Assembly: GCF_000472425.1 (NCBI RefSeq)
Contig: NZ_AXAI01000001.1
Span: 372,001-436,000, forward strand
Source: Bradyrhizobium sp. Tv2a-2
GTDB lineage: Bacteria; Pseudomonadota; Alphaproteobacteria; Rhizobiales; Xanthobacteraceae
Direction of reading: 5' to 3'
DNA length: 64,000 nt
Shown: positions 18,273-25,618 of the stretch, one piece after another
Numbering within the stretch: the first letter of the stretch is position 1
How the letters are laid out: each line of letters opens with the position of its first letter
The notes under the pieces: model-generated
The model's database searches: none
What the model saw: only the letters and a program-made list of their open reading frames with translations
Told to the model about the DNA's origin: nothing
Translations under genes and position numbers: made by a program

Positions 18273-19145
18273 CTAGACCTTTCGCGTTCCGGCACGGCCG
18301 AGCAGTCCGTTCGGGCGAATGGCCAGGGCGGCGATGACGACGGCGAAGGCCACGATCTGGGTATAGCTCGATCCGGCAAACGAGGTGACCAGTGCCTCGA
18401 TCAGGCCGTAGAGGATGCCGGCCAGCATCACACCCCAGGCCGAGCCAATGCCGCCAAGGATCGCCGCTGCAAAAGCCTTGATGCCGAACAGCGTGCCCAT
18501 ATCCGACTGTACGCTGAACAAGGGCGCGATCAGGATGCCCGCCAATCCCGCCAGCGCTGTCGACAACGCGAAGGAGAGCGCGACGGCGCGGCGAACATTG
18601 ATGCCCATCAATTGCGCCGCGCGCTTGTTCTGCACGACGGCCAGCATCGCCTTGCCCTTTGCGGTCCGCTGAAACGCGAACTGCAGGATCACGGCAAGAC
18701 CAAGCCCGACCAGCGGGATCACGATCTGCAGCGGAAAGACGCCCATGCCGAAGATTTCGATCGGCTTCGCGGCGAGGAATGACGGAAAACCGCGCGGCTC
18801 CTTGCCGAATGTGAAGAGCACGACGTTGTCGACGACGATGCCACCCGCAACCGTCGCCATCAGCCACGCGCTCGATCCGCGTTCGGCGAACGGCCGGACC
18901 AGCAGGCGCTCGACGACGAGGCCGAACAGGCCGCAGAGCAGAATGGAAAGGACGATCGCGAGCGGCATCGGCAGGCCCAGGCGGATCCCCAGGACATAGC
19001 CGAGCACGGCTCCCAGCATCACGCAGGATCCTTGCGCGAAGTTGACCGTGCTCGAGACCACGTAGGTGACGTGGTACCCGAGCGCGATCAGGCCGTACAT
19101 ACTGCCAACGGCAATGCCGCTGACGATTGCTGAGAACAACAGCAT
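18273..19145 (-). CDS. branched-chain-type ABC transporter permease (LivH)
   Basis: A 290-residue membrane permease of the HAAT family. It shows the expected LivH N-terminus (a first helix, then SMYGLIALGYHVTY), a conserved FAQGSCVMLGA segment, and a C-terminal LAIRPNGLLG. About eight hydrophobic helices are visible. It is the partner of the LivM half of the next gene, one base downstream, and follows the binding-protein gene after 57 bases. The substrate class in this family ranges from amino acids to urea and amides. Confidence 0.92.
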   Translation of the reverse strand: MLLFSAIVSGIAVGSMYGLIALGYHVTYVVSSTVNFAQGSCVMLGAVLGYVLGIRLGLPMPLAIVLSILLCGLFGLVVERLLVRPFAERGSSAWLMATVAGGIVVDNVVLFTFGKEPRGFPSFLAAKPIEIFGMGVFPLQIVIPLVGLGLAVILQFAFQRTAKGKAMLAVVQNKRAAQLMGINVRRAVALSFALSTALAGLAGILIAPLFSVQSDMGTLFGIKAFAAAILGGIGSAWGVMLAGILYGLIEALVTSFAGSSYTQIVAFAVVIAALAIRPNGLLGRAGTRKV

Positions 19146-19202
19146 CGAGGCCGCTTCCTGGAGCTGATGCGGGGTGCGGCCGACGTCGCACCCCGCGAAA
19201 GG

Positions 19203-20378
19203 CTAGTTGGTGAGCGGCACGATCTCGCCTTCGATGAAATGGGTAAAGATGTAATCGCCCGAACTCAGCGCGTCGTGGTTCTGTTCCGAGAACGGCTTGT
19301 CATATGCCTTGATCAGGCCGTCATAGCGGTCGATCGCATAGAAGCCGTCGCGGATTTTGGTGCCATCAGTCGAGCCGGCCTTTTCGACCGCCATCGCTGT
19401 CAGATGCATCGCATCATAGGCATTGGCGATGCCGACCGCCGGCGTCACATCGGCGAGTGTCTTTACTTCCGGATATTTCTTCTTCAGCGCCTCGAACACT
19501 GCTTCGGCCTTGGGCGACATCTTGCCGGCGAAGCTGAAGGTCTGGATGAAATGCACGTTCGCCGCGCTCGGGCCCGCAAGCTCGGTGAAGCGACCGCCGG
19601 CAGGGCCCCAATGCGAGATGATCGGCACGTTCCAGCCCATGCGATCCAGCGACTTCACGACCTGCGAGGACGGCGCGACATTGGCGACCAGGAACAGCGC
19701 GTCGGCGCCTTCATCCTTGAGGCGCGTGAGCTGCGGAACGACATCGACATCCGCATCCTGGAATTTCTCGATCCCGGCAAAGGGCAGGCCCTTGTCGGTC
19801 AGCGCCGCCTTCAGGCCGCCTTCGTTCGACTCGCCCCAGGAATTGTTGATCAGGATCATCCCGGGTTTCTTGATGGCGTTTTTCTTGATAGCGTAGTCGA
19901 CCAGCGCGCGGTCGACCAGCGCGTCGACAGCGGAGACGCGAAAGACGTAATTGTCGGAGGCGCCATTGCGCGTGATGGCCGTGCCCGCCGCCCACACGCC
20001 CATGAACGGCACCCTGCTCTGATTGGCGAAGGGCACGATCGCCATCGATACCGGCGTATCCAGGCCGCCAAACAGCGCCGCGACCTTCTCGCGCTGAACC
20101 AGCTCGCGCGCGGCAACCACGCCCCTGGCCGGATTGCTCTCATCGTCACGGACCACCAGCTCGAGCTTCTTCCCGAGCACGCCACCCTTGGCATTGATCT
20201 CGTCCATCGCGAGCGAAAGGCCGCGCATGATGGCCTCGCCCGACTTGGCCGACTGGCCGGACATGGCCGCAACCAGGCCGAATTTGATGGTGTCCTCGGC
20301 GAACGCCGGCATCGAAAACGCGACTGCCGCGCCGACCAGGAGCGCGCGCCGCGACAGGGATCGCAAGGTAACTGGCAT
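19203..20378 (-). CDS. ABC transporter substrate-binding protein, LivK/Peripla_BP_6 type
   Basis: A 391-residue periplasmic receptor. The start MPVTLRSLSRR is chosen because a signal peptide follows: twin arginine SRRALL, a hydrophobic run, and cleavage around AFAED near residue 25. The mature protein opens with the family pattern IKFGLVAAMSGQSAKSGE and has AYDAMHLTAMAVEKAGS near residue 310. It is first in the operon livK-livH-livMGF-deaminase. Its promoter lies in the 225-base divergent region shared with the SnoaL-like gene. Both the gene order and nearby hydantoinase/carbamoylase point to import of a ureido or cyclic nitrogen compound. Confidence 0.92.
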   Translation of the reverse strand: MPVTLRSLSRRALLVGAAVAFSMPAFAEDTIKFGLVAAMSGQSAKSGEAIMRGLSLAMDEINAKGGVLGKKLELVVRDDESNPARGVVAARELVQREKVAALFGGLDTPVSMAIVPFANQSRVPFMGVWAAGTAITRNGASDNYVFRVSAVDALVDRALVDYAIKKNAIKKPGMILINNSWGESNEGGLKAALTDKGLPFAGIEKFQDADVDVVPQLTRLKDEGADALFLVANVAPSSQVVKSLDRMGWNVPIISHWGPAGGRFTELAGPSAANVHFIQTFSFAGKMSPKAEAVFEALKKKYPEVKTLADVTPAVGIANAYDAMHLTAMAVEKAGSTDGTKIRDGFYAIDRYDGLIKAYDKPFSEQNHDALSSGDYIFTHFIEGEIVPLTN

Positions 20379-20472
20379 TGGGGATCCTCCTTTTGGGCGA
20401 CGCTGCTGTGGCAAGCACCGTGCCAAGAAGGAAAAATCAGAAGATCACGTAATTTCAATGATTTAAGAGAGC

Positions 20473-20533
20473 TGTGATCGGATACACAAATTCTCGCGTA
20501 CGAAACGTGATGAAATTGTATGCAATCATGCAT
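20473..20533. promoter_or_regulatory. candidate operators in the divergent livK / SnoaL-like promoter region
   Basis: Two small dyads lie in this AT-richer stretch: TGTG-N8-CACA at 20473-20488 and ATGCA-ATCA-TGCAT at 20520-20533. Regulators of the GntR/FCD family bind short palindromes of this size, and such a regulator is encoded 600 bases away. The link is inference only; no consensus for this regulator is known to me. Confidence 0.3.
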
Positions 20534-20603
20534 GCGATTTTTGCTTTCCCTCCCGCTTGTCCCGCCGCATGCTCAAGGCCGGAATCGTGAAGGATGAATC
20601 GCC

Positions 20604-21026
20604 ATGCCGGCCGCAGCCCCCGCCCCTTCCGCGCAGACGTCCGACGACGTCGCGATTGTCCGCGCTTTTCTTGACGCATCCATGAAGCCCGATGCCGAGC
20701 GCGCGGCGAGCTACATCGCCGCCGATTTCAAGCTGACCTTCACCGGCGGACGCTCGTTCGATCATCCGAGCGGCAGCATCGGCTTCAATGCCAAGCGTTA
20801 CCGCTGGGTGAAGAAGGCGATAGAGCGGTTCGACGTCGTGACGGGCGGCGAGGAGACCATCGTTTACAGCATCGGCACGCTCTATGGCGAATGGCCGGAC
20901 GGCACCCCGTTCAAGGACAATCGCTACATCGACCGCTTTGTCGTTCGTGGCGGCAGGATCGTGCGCATGGACGTCTGGAACGACAGTGCCGAGCGCATCC
21001 TGGTCCGCAACGGCATCGAGGCTTGA
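20604..21026 (+). CDS. nuclear transport factor 2 / SnoaL-like family protein
   Basis: A 140-residue protein with the cone-shaped NTF2/SnoaL fold pattern: an N-terminal helix VAIVRAFLDASM, the TFTGGRSFDHP segment, and C-terminal strands FVVRGGRIVRMDVWND. The family includes small isomerases, hydrolases and ligand binders. No catalytic residue assignment is safe. It is divergent from the importer operon and just before the GntR regulator, so it may help process the same imported compound or be a regulated accessory. A SnoaL-like enzyme beside an amidohydrolase cluster is suggestive but not diagnostic. Confidence 0.75.
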   Translation: MPAAAPAPSAQTSDDVAIVRAFLDASMKPDAERAASYIAADFKLTFTGGRSFDHPSGSIGFNAKRYRWVKKAIERFDVVTGGEETIVYSIGTLYGEWPDGTPFKDNRYIDRFVVRGGRIVRMDVWNDSAERILVRNGIEA

Positions 21027-21048
21027 GAAGCTGCAGATCCCGTCCGCC

Positions 21049-21152
21049 TAAAGCATGATCCGGAAAAGCGTCTAGCGATTTTCCGAAACGATCATGCGCA
21101 ATCGTAAACCTAAAGCGCGATGACGAACCCACCCAATCTCATCGCGCTTTAG
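21049..21152 (-). repeat. dispersed double-hairpin intergenic repeat, copy 2
   Basis: Read on the minus strand this is the same element as at 911-1015: TAAAGCGCGATGAG ... TCATCGCGCTTTA, then GCATGATCGTTTCGG ... TTTTCCGGATCATGC. The two copies share order and both hairpins, with scattered substitutions in the loops. It fills the gap between the convergent SnoaL-like and GntR genes and supplies the TAA stop codon of the GntR gene, just as copy 1 supplies the stop of the crotonase gene. Confidence 0.85.
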
Positions 21153-21889
21153 CGCTTCCGCGGCTTTGCCGCCGCAACGCGTACCGACGGCGTCGCGTCG
21201 GCATAGCTGTCGAGGATATCGCTGAGCTCGAGGCTCTTCCGCGTCGAAGGCATGATGAGCGCGCGGTTCGCCACCGCTTCGAGATGGCTCTCCATGACCA
21301 CGACCGCCGTGTCGACATCGCCTGCGACGAGCGCATCGATCACAGCGCGATGCTCGCTCACCGCACATTCGGAGGAATGCGGCCGGCTGTAGAGCGCCAG
21401 GATCAGGCCGCAGCGGGACGAGATTTCGCTGACATAGCGGGCGATCACGGGACTTCCCGTCATGTTGGCCAGCACAATGTGGAATTCCGTGGCAAGCCTG
21501 ATCGACAATGGCTCGTTGGCGCCGCGCGCCCGCTCCTCCTCGGCGACATGCGCCTTCAATTGCGCGATCTGCTTCTGGTCCAGGCGACCGGCGAGCCGCG
21601 CCATCACCAGCCGCTCCAGGCCGAGGCGAATGTCGAAAATATCGCGAGCCTCTTCCCAGGCCGGCATCGCGACCACCGCGCCGCGGTTGCGCCGCAGCTC
21701 CACCAGCCCTTCGGCCGCGAGCTGGCCGAGCGCGTGCCGGACGATGGTGCGGCTGGCGCCGAAGCGCTCGCCGATCGCGTCTTCCGGCAGCTTGGCGCCA
21801 GGCGACAGCGCCTGCTCCATGATCGCGTGACGCAGCGCACGATAGATCTGGCCAGTGCGGTCGGCGGACGGCTTCGAGGTCTTCGCCAT
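21149..21889 (-). CDS. GntR family transcriptional regulator, FadR/FCD subfamily
   Basis: A 246-residue regulator. The N-terminal winged helix-turn-helix spans about residues 12-75 (IYRALRHAIMEQALSPGAKL, then GASRTIVRHALGQLAAEGLV). The C-terminal all-helical FCD ligand domain spans about 85-230, and its histidines in EFHIVLANM, SEHRAVIDAL and ESHLEAV are the usual metal/ligand-binding set. Such proteins respond to carboxylic acids or amino-acid-like effectors. Position next to the importer and hydantoin-type genes makes it the likely local regulator. The last codon is followed by a TAA within the intergenic repeat. Confidence 0.9.
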   Translation of the reverse strand: MAKTSKPSADRTGQIYRALRHAIMEQALSPGAKLPEDAIGERFGASRTIVRHALGQLAAEGLVELRRNRGAVVAMPAWEEARDIFDIRLGLERLVMARLAGRLDQKQIAQLKAHVAEEERARGANEPLSIRLATEFHIVLANMTGSPVIARYVSEISSRCGLILALYSRPHSSECAVSEHRAVIDALVAGDVDTAVVVMESHLEAVANRALIMPSTRKSLELSDILDSYADATPSVRVAAAKPRKR

Positions 21890-22089
21890 GGCGGCTACTT
21901 TGGGGACTGTGGGCGCTGGTAGTTTGCATCAGACAAGAGCAGGTGCGCCCCTTGCGTCAAGGGGGCGTGACTCCAGGGAGTCCGCGATCCCAGCCTGCGT
22001 GTCGCAGACACATCGTCAACAGAATCGACCCGAAGCGGACTTGAGCCCTGAGGGCTCGCCAGCCCCTTAGCGCACCTCTTTTGAGCTTA

Positions 22090-22151
22090 CTACTATACTC
22101 ATCGTTGACATTTAACACGGAACGCAACATTATCTACTATGTATCTAGTAG
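22090..22151 (+). promoter_or_regulatory. promoter and operator candidates for the BlaI/M56 operon
   Basis: TTGACA at 22105-22110 and CATTAT at 22128-22133 are separated by 17 bases, a good sigma-70 promoter. A dyad with arms CTACTA and TAGTAG (six bases between) lies at 22134-22151, directly after the -10 box. A second CTACTAT lies at 22090-22096, upstream of the -35 box. This is the layout of an autoregulated BlaI/MecI-type operon, where the repressor blocks its own promoter. The 60 bases from 22081 hold only 21 G/C, far below the flanks. Confidence 0.6.
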
Positions 22152-22161
22152 GAACGATTGG

Positions 22162-22536
22162 ATGGACGTCCAGTTCACGGATCGAGAAATCGACGTCATG
22201 GAGGTGCTTTGGGAGCGCGGGCCGTCTCTTGTCGCGGAAGTTCGAGCGGCACTCAGAGACGAACTGGCGTACACGACCGTGCTAACGATCCTCCGGACGC
22301 TCGAAGGCAAGGGATATGTGAGCCGAGCGCCGGAGGGCCGTGGCCATCGATATTTCGCCGCCGTAAAGCAAACTGCCGCGCAAAAAAGTGCCCTGCGGTA
22401 CCTGACACGCAAGCTATTCAAGGGATCGGCCGAATTACTCTTCGTCCATCTGGTTTCGGATCAGAGGCTCAGTGAAAAGCAGATCCGAAACATGCGCAAG
22501 CTTCTGGAAAGCAAGTCGGACACCAGGGAGACCTAG
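22162..22536 (+). CDS. BlaI/MecI/CopY family transcriptional repressor
   Basis: A 124-residue repressor. The N-terminal winged helix reads FTDREIDVMEVLWERGP, then AYTTVLTILRTLEGKGYVSR, and RGHRYFAAV matches the wing of the family. The C-terminal helices serve as the dimer arm that M56 proteases inactivate in BlaI/MecI systems. The Asn-Phe cleavage site known from staphylococcal BlaI is not obvious here; the corresponding region reads LLFVHLVSDQ. The ATG at 22162 is preferred to a TTG at 22081, because that frame would pass through the promoter and operator. It abuts the M56 protease gene with no gap (stop ends at 22536, ATG at 22537). Confidence 0.85.
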   Translation: MDVQFTDREIDVMEVLWERGPSLVAEVRAALRDELAYTTVLTILRTLEGKGYVSRAPEGRGHRYFAAVKQTAAQKSALRYLTRKLFKGSAELLFVHLVSDQRLSEKQIRNMRKLLESKSDTRET

Positions 22537-24255
22537 ATGTTGTCCTGGATGCTTTATTCCTTTGTAGTGAGCTTGCTGATGGGCTTGGCCGCCCTCGCGC
22601 TCGAGCGGTCGGCGAGGATTCGACAAAGGCCGGCGCGTTGGCTGTGGGCCACGTGTATGGTTGCTTCTCTCGCGATCGTCTTCATCCCTTTCAAGGCGTC
22701 GGTGCAGATCCCGGAAGCGACGCGTGCCGATCGGGCGACATCTTCCGAAGTACTCCCGCCCCCGCCAACGACGGCAAGCGAACCGTCGCTGTTCGCGTTG
22801 CCTGTCATCGGCACCGATCAAATCCCGTTATCTGACGGAGTATCCACGCTACTGGACTGGGCCTGGCCTATGGCTTCCATTGCTCTTTCGCTGGTTATCC
22901 TCGCCGGTGTCGCCCATTTGTCGTGGAGCCGACGTCGTTGGGAACGTGGTCATATGGCCGGGACGGCCGTCTACATATCGGAGGACTGCGGCCCCGCCGT
23001 TGTTGGCTTTTTACGTCCCCGTATTGTCGTGCCGCGTTGGCTGACAAAATTACCTCCCGACGAGCAAGAATTGGTGATCGCGCATGAACAGTCTCATCTC
23101 GGCGCGTACGACACCCAACTGCTGACAATCGCCTTCTGCCTTCTCGCCTTCGTGCCTTGGAATCCCCTGCTCTGGTGGCAACTGCGGCGGCTCCGCTTGG
23201 CAATTGAAATCGATTGTGATGTCCGGGTCCTGAGCCTCGGCTACCCTGTTGCACGGTATAGCGAGACACTGATCACCGTCGGTGAAAGGCGGTCAGCAAG
23301 TTACTCCATGACAATGGCCAGCTACGGATCGAAATCTTTCCTGGAGCATAGGATCCAAAATATGCTGCGGAAGAAAACCAAGCACGCTCAGACGTGGGCG
23401 CTTGCCTTGGCCAGCCTCGGCGCTGGCTTCGCTGTTTGTGCGGCCGAAGTCGCTCCCCCTAAGGTCGACTTTATCGGCAAGTCTTCGTCCCAGGAAATAT
23501 CCGTAGAACCTCAATTGCTCCGGGCCAATGGCCAGTCCGACGTCAGGGCCCTGCGTAGCCAAATTATCCAAATGCAGGCCGAGGGCATCGCCGACAAGCT
23601 TGCTCAGTTCATTAAGGAGATTCAGAACCAGGTCGGGTGGATCACGCAACTACCGACGACGGCAGGTTCTATCGATCAGCGTCGGTTCGACGCGCTGCGG
23701 CTTCTGCGCCAGGCTCCTCCCATCACCGAGCTGTCGCTACTCGATTCCCATGGCAAGGAATATCTCAAGGTATCGCGTCTGGCTCTGGACGTGGTTGGCA
23801 GCGGCACTGACTACTCGAAGGAAGCGAAATTCACCGAAACGGTCGCCAGAAAAATCTACTACGGCCCAGTTTATATGCGTCGCGAGTCGGAGCCTTACAT
23901 GACTTTGGCGCTTGCCGGTGGGCGGAGCGACGCTGGCGTGAGCGTCGTCGAACTCAATCTCAAGTCAATGTGGGAGATCGTGCAACACACCAGGGTCGGC
24001 GATCGAGGCGTCGCCTATGTCGTTAATGCCGAGGGCCGTATCATCGCGCATCCGGATTTCGGCGTCGGCAAGTCTCTGCGGGATTTGTCATCCCTCGACC
24101 AGGTGCGGGAGGCGCGCACGACAGCTTCGATGGGGTCGGCCCGCATCGCCCGCGACATGAACAATCAAGAAGTTGTGGCAGCCTACGCGCGCGTTACGAG
24201 CACCGGCTGGCTGGTGTTTGTGGAGTTGCCGATCGAGGAGTGGACCAAATTCTAA
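22537..24255 (+). CDS. BlaR1-like M56 metallopeptidase with C-terminal dCache-like sensor domain
   Basis: A 572-residue membrane protein. Hydrophobic segments lie at about 5-24, 36-52, 109-128, 192-207 and 285-303. Zinc protease residues are present: HEQSH at 183-187 and the acidic third-ligand region EIDCD at 224-228. BlaR1/MecR1 carry a penicillin-binding sensor after the last helix. Here residues about 335-572 instead match the double-Cache pattern: VGDRGVAYVVNAEGRIIAHPD near 487-507 and STGWLVFVELPIEEW at the end. No serine-acylating SxxK sensor pattern is seen. The likely scheme is that a small ligand binds the Cache domain outside the membrane, the protease is activated, and the BlaI-type repressor from the previous gene is inactivated. 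The ligand and targets are unknown. Confidence 0.8.
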   Translation: MLSWMLYSFVVSLLMGLAALALERSARIRQRPARWLWATCMVASLAIVFIPFKASVQIPEATRADRATSSEVLPPPPTTASEPSLFALPVIGTDQIPLSDGVSTLLDWAWPMASIALSLVILAGVAHLSWSRRRWERGHMAGTAVYISEDCGPAVVGFLRPRIVVPRWLTKLPPDEQELVIAHEQSHLGAYDTQLLTIAFCLLAFVPWNPLLWWQLRRLRLAIEIDCDVRVLSLGYPVARYSETLITVGERRSASYSMTMASYGSKSFLEHRIQNMLRKKTKHAQTWALALASLGAGFAVCAAEVAPPKVDFIGKSSSQEISVEPQLLRANGQSDVRALRSQIIQMQAEGIADKLAQFIKEIQNQVGWITQLPTTAGSIDQRRFDALRLLRQAPPITELSLLDSHGKEYLKVSRLALDVVGSGTDYSKEAKFTETVARKIYYGPVYMRRESEPYMTLALAGGRSDAGVSVVELNLKSMWEIVQHTRVGDRGVAYVVNAEGRIIAHPDFGVGKSLRDLSSLDQVREARTTASMGSARIARDMNNQEVVAAYARVTSTGWLVFVELPIEEWTKF

Positions 24256-24318
24256 AGGGAGCCAGGCCCGAATTGCTGCGGCGCATGAGTCCGTAATTGG
24301 CCTCAAGCGGCAGTTGAG

Positions 24319-24362
24319 GGATGTCTGCTATTCCGCCGCTGTCAGGGCATAAGCAGACATCC
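24319..24362. repeat. inverted repeat, left of the Tat-exported binding-protein gene
   Basis: Arms GGATGTCTGCT (24319-24329) and AGCAGACATCC (24352-24362) are perfectly complementary over 11 bases with a 22-base loop. A related stem with the same ATGTCNGCTAT opening lies at 25503-25533, so the pair brackets the gene at 24508-25458. There is no T-run, so a classical terminator for the M56 gene is not supported. Confidence 0.6.
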
Positions 24363-24507
24363 AGCGAACTGACCAAAGATGACGTGATTGACCCACAACA
24401 GACTCTGTCGCGCACCAAGAAAATCGGTGCTGCTCAGACCAATTTTGACCCCTTCCGCAAAGTTCTATTGAGCCTAGAATGCGGTCCCATCGATTTTGAG
24501 GGCGGGC

Positions 24508-25458
24508 ATGAGGCGACGGCAATTTCTCAGAGGTTTTGCTGGGGCGGCGGCGTGGCCGCTGGCAGCTTCCGCGCAACTGACCGGGGGGCGATATCGCATT
24601 GCAATCTTGGCAACTGCGGCGTCACAAGTCTTTCTCGATGAACTTGGCGAAACTGGATTTGTGGAAGGCCACAACCTTGAGATTGATAGTCGCGGCATTG
24701 GCGTAGCCCCTGCTTCTTACGAAGAGGTCGCCGTTGAACTAACCAAAGCGCGGCCGGACGTACTCGTGGTATTCGGAGCCGACGGAGCACGCGCTGCACA
24801 AAAAGCTACTCAACGCATTCCAATCGTTGCGCTTGCAGATGACTTGCTCGGCAGCAAGCTCGTCGCCTCCATGTCTCATCCCGATGGCAACACAACCGGT
24901 GTCGCCATTTTCGCATTTCAGCTCGATGTAAAGCGGTTGGAGCTGTTACATGAGGCACTCCCCGCAGCTCGAAAAATAGCTGTATTTGCCGATCACGAGC
25001 CAATACGAAACATCGACGCTCTTGAAAGTGCTGCTCTAGCGTTCGGCATCGAGATCGTTCCGTACGCCGCACAGTCTGAGGGGGAAGTCATCCGGGCGGT
25101 AGATGCCATGAAGGCGACGTCGGTCGAGGCGGTCAATGTCTTGGCGTCACCTTTACTGGGGGGCTCACTTCGTTCGCTGATCCGTGACCGCTTCGATCTG
25201 AATCGCCTGCCAGCCATTTTGCAATGGCCTGAAGAGGTTGAGGCAGGCGGCCTGATTGCCTATGGTCCCCGTCTCAGCGCAGTTTTTCGTCAATGCGCTC
25301 GTCTGGTCGCGAAGCTCTTGCGAGGCGCCAAAGTGACGGAAGTACCTGTGGAACAGCCGACTGAACTCGTTCTGGCTATCAACCTTAAGACGGCCAGGGC
25401 ACTTGGTGTGATCATTCCGCCAACGCTGCTCACTGGTGCGGACCGAGTGATCGACTGA
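24508..25458 (+). CDS. ABC transporter substrate-binding protein (ABC_sub_bind family), Tat signal
   Basis: A 316-residue protein of the TrpX/ABC_sub_bind type. The ATG at 24508 starts MRRRQFLRGF, a twin-arginine export signal ending near AASAQ at residue 22; an in-frame TTG 12 bases earlier is less likely. The mature part shows YRIAILATAA, ARPDVLVVFGADGARAAQKAT and IPIVALADD, the normal pattern of this family. The C-terminus reads NLKTARALGVIIPPTLL, its hallmark. No permease or ATPase gene adjoins, so it is an orphan receptor. It follows the Cache-M56 gene by 252 bases, and a functional link is possible but unshown. Confidence 0.88.
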   Translation: MRRRQFLRGFAGAAAWPLAASAQLTGGRYRIAILATAASQVFLDELGETGFVEGHNLEIDSRGIGVAPASYEEVAVELTKARPDVLVVFGADGARAAQKATQRIPIVALADDLLGSKLVASMSHPDGNTTGVAIFAFQLDVKRLELLHEALPAARKIAVFADHEPIRNIDALESAALAFGIEIVPYAAQSEGEVIRAVDAMKATSVEAVNVLASPLLGGSLRSLIRDRFDLNRLPAILQWPEEVEAGGLIAYGPRLSAVFRQCARLVAKLLRGAKVTEVPVEQPTELVLAINLKTARALGVIIPPTLLTGADRVID

Positions 25459-25502
25459 GGTCTGGTGTTGGCCTATACCGACGAAATTCAGCGATCGTCC
25501 GC

Positions 25503-25533
25503 ATGTCGGCTATCGCGCGGGAATAGCGGACAT
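25503..25533. repeat. inverted repeat, right of the binding-protein gene
   Basis: Arms ATGTCGGCTAT (25503-25513) and ATAGCGGACAT (25523-25533) pair at 10 of 11 positions around a 9-base loop. The left arm resembles the left arm of the repeat at 24319-24362. The similarity suggests remnants of one kind of element on both sides of the gene. Confidence 0.5.
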
Positions 25534-25618
25534 CTGGGGTACGGGCAAAAATGACGCGAATGGCCCCAGCGGACCTTGGCACCCCTTGCACAGCATCAAA
25601 CCGCCTTCGACGAACTCG

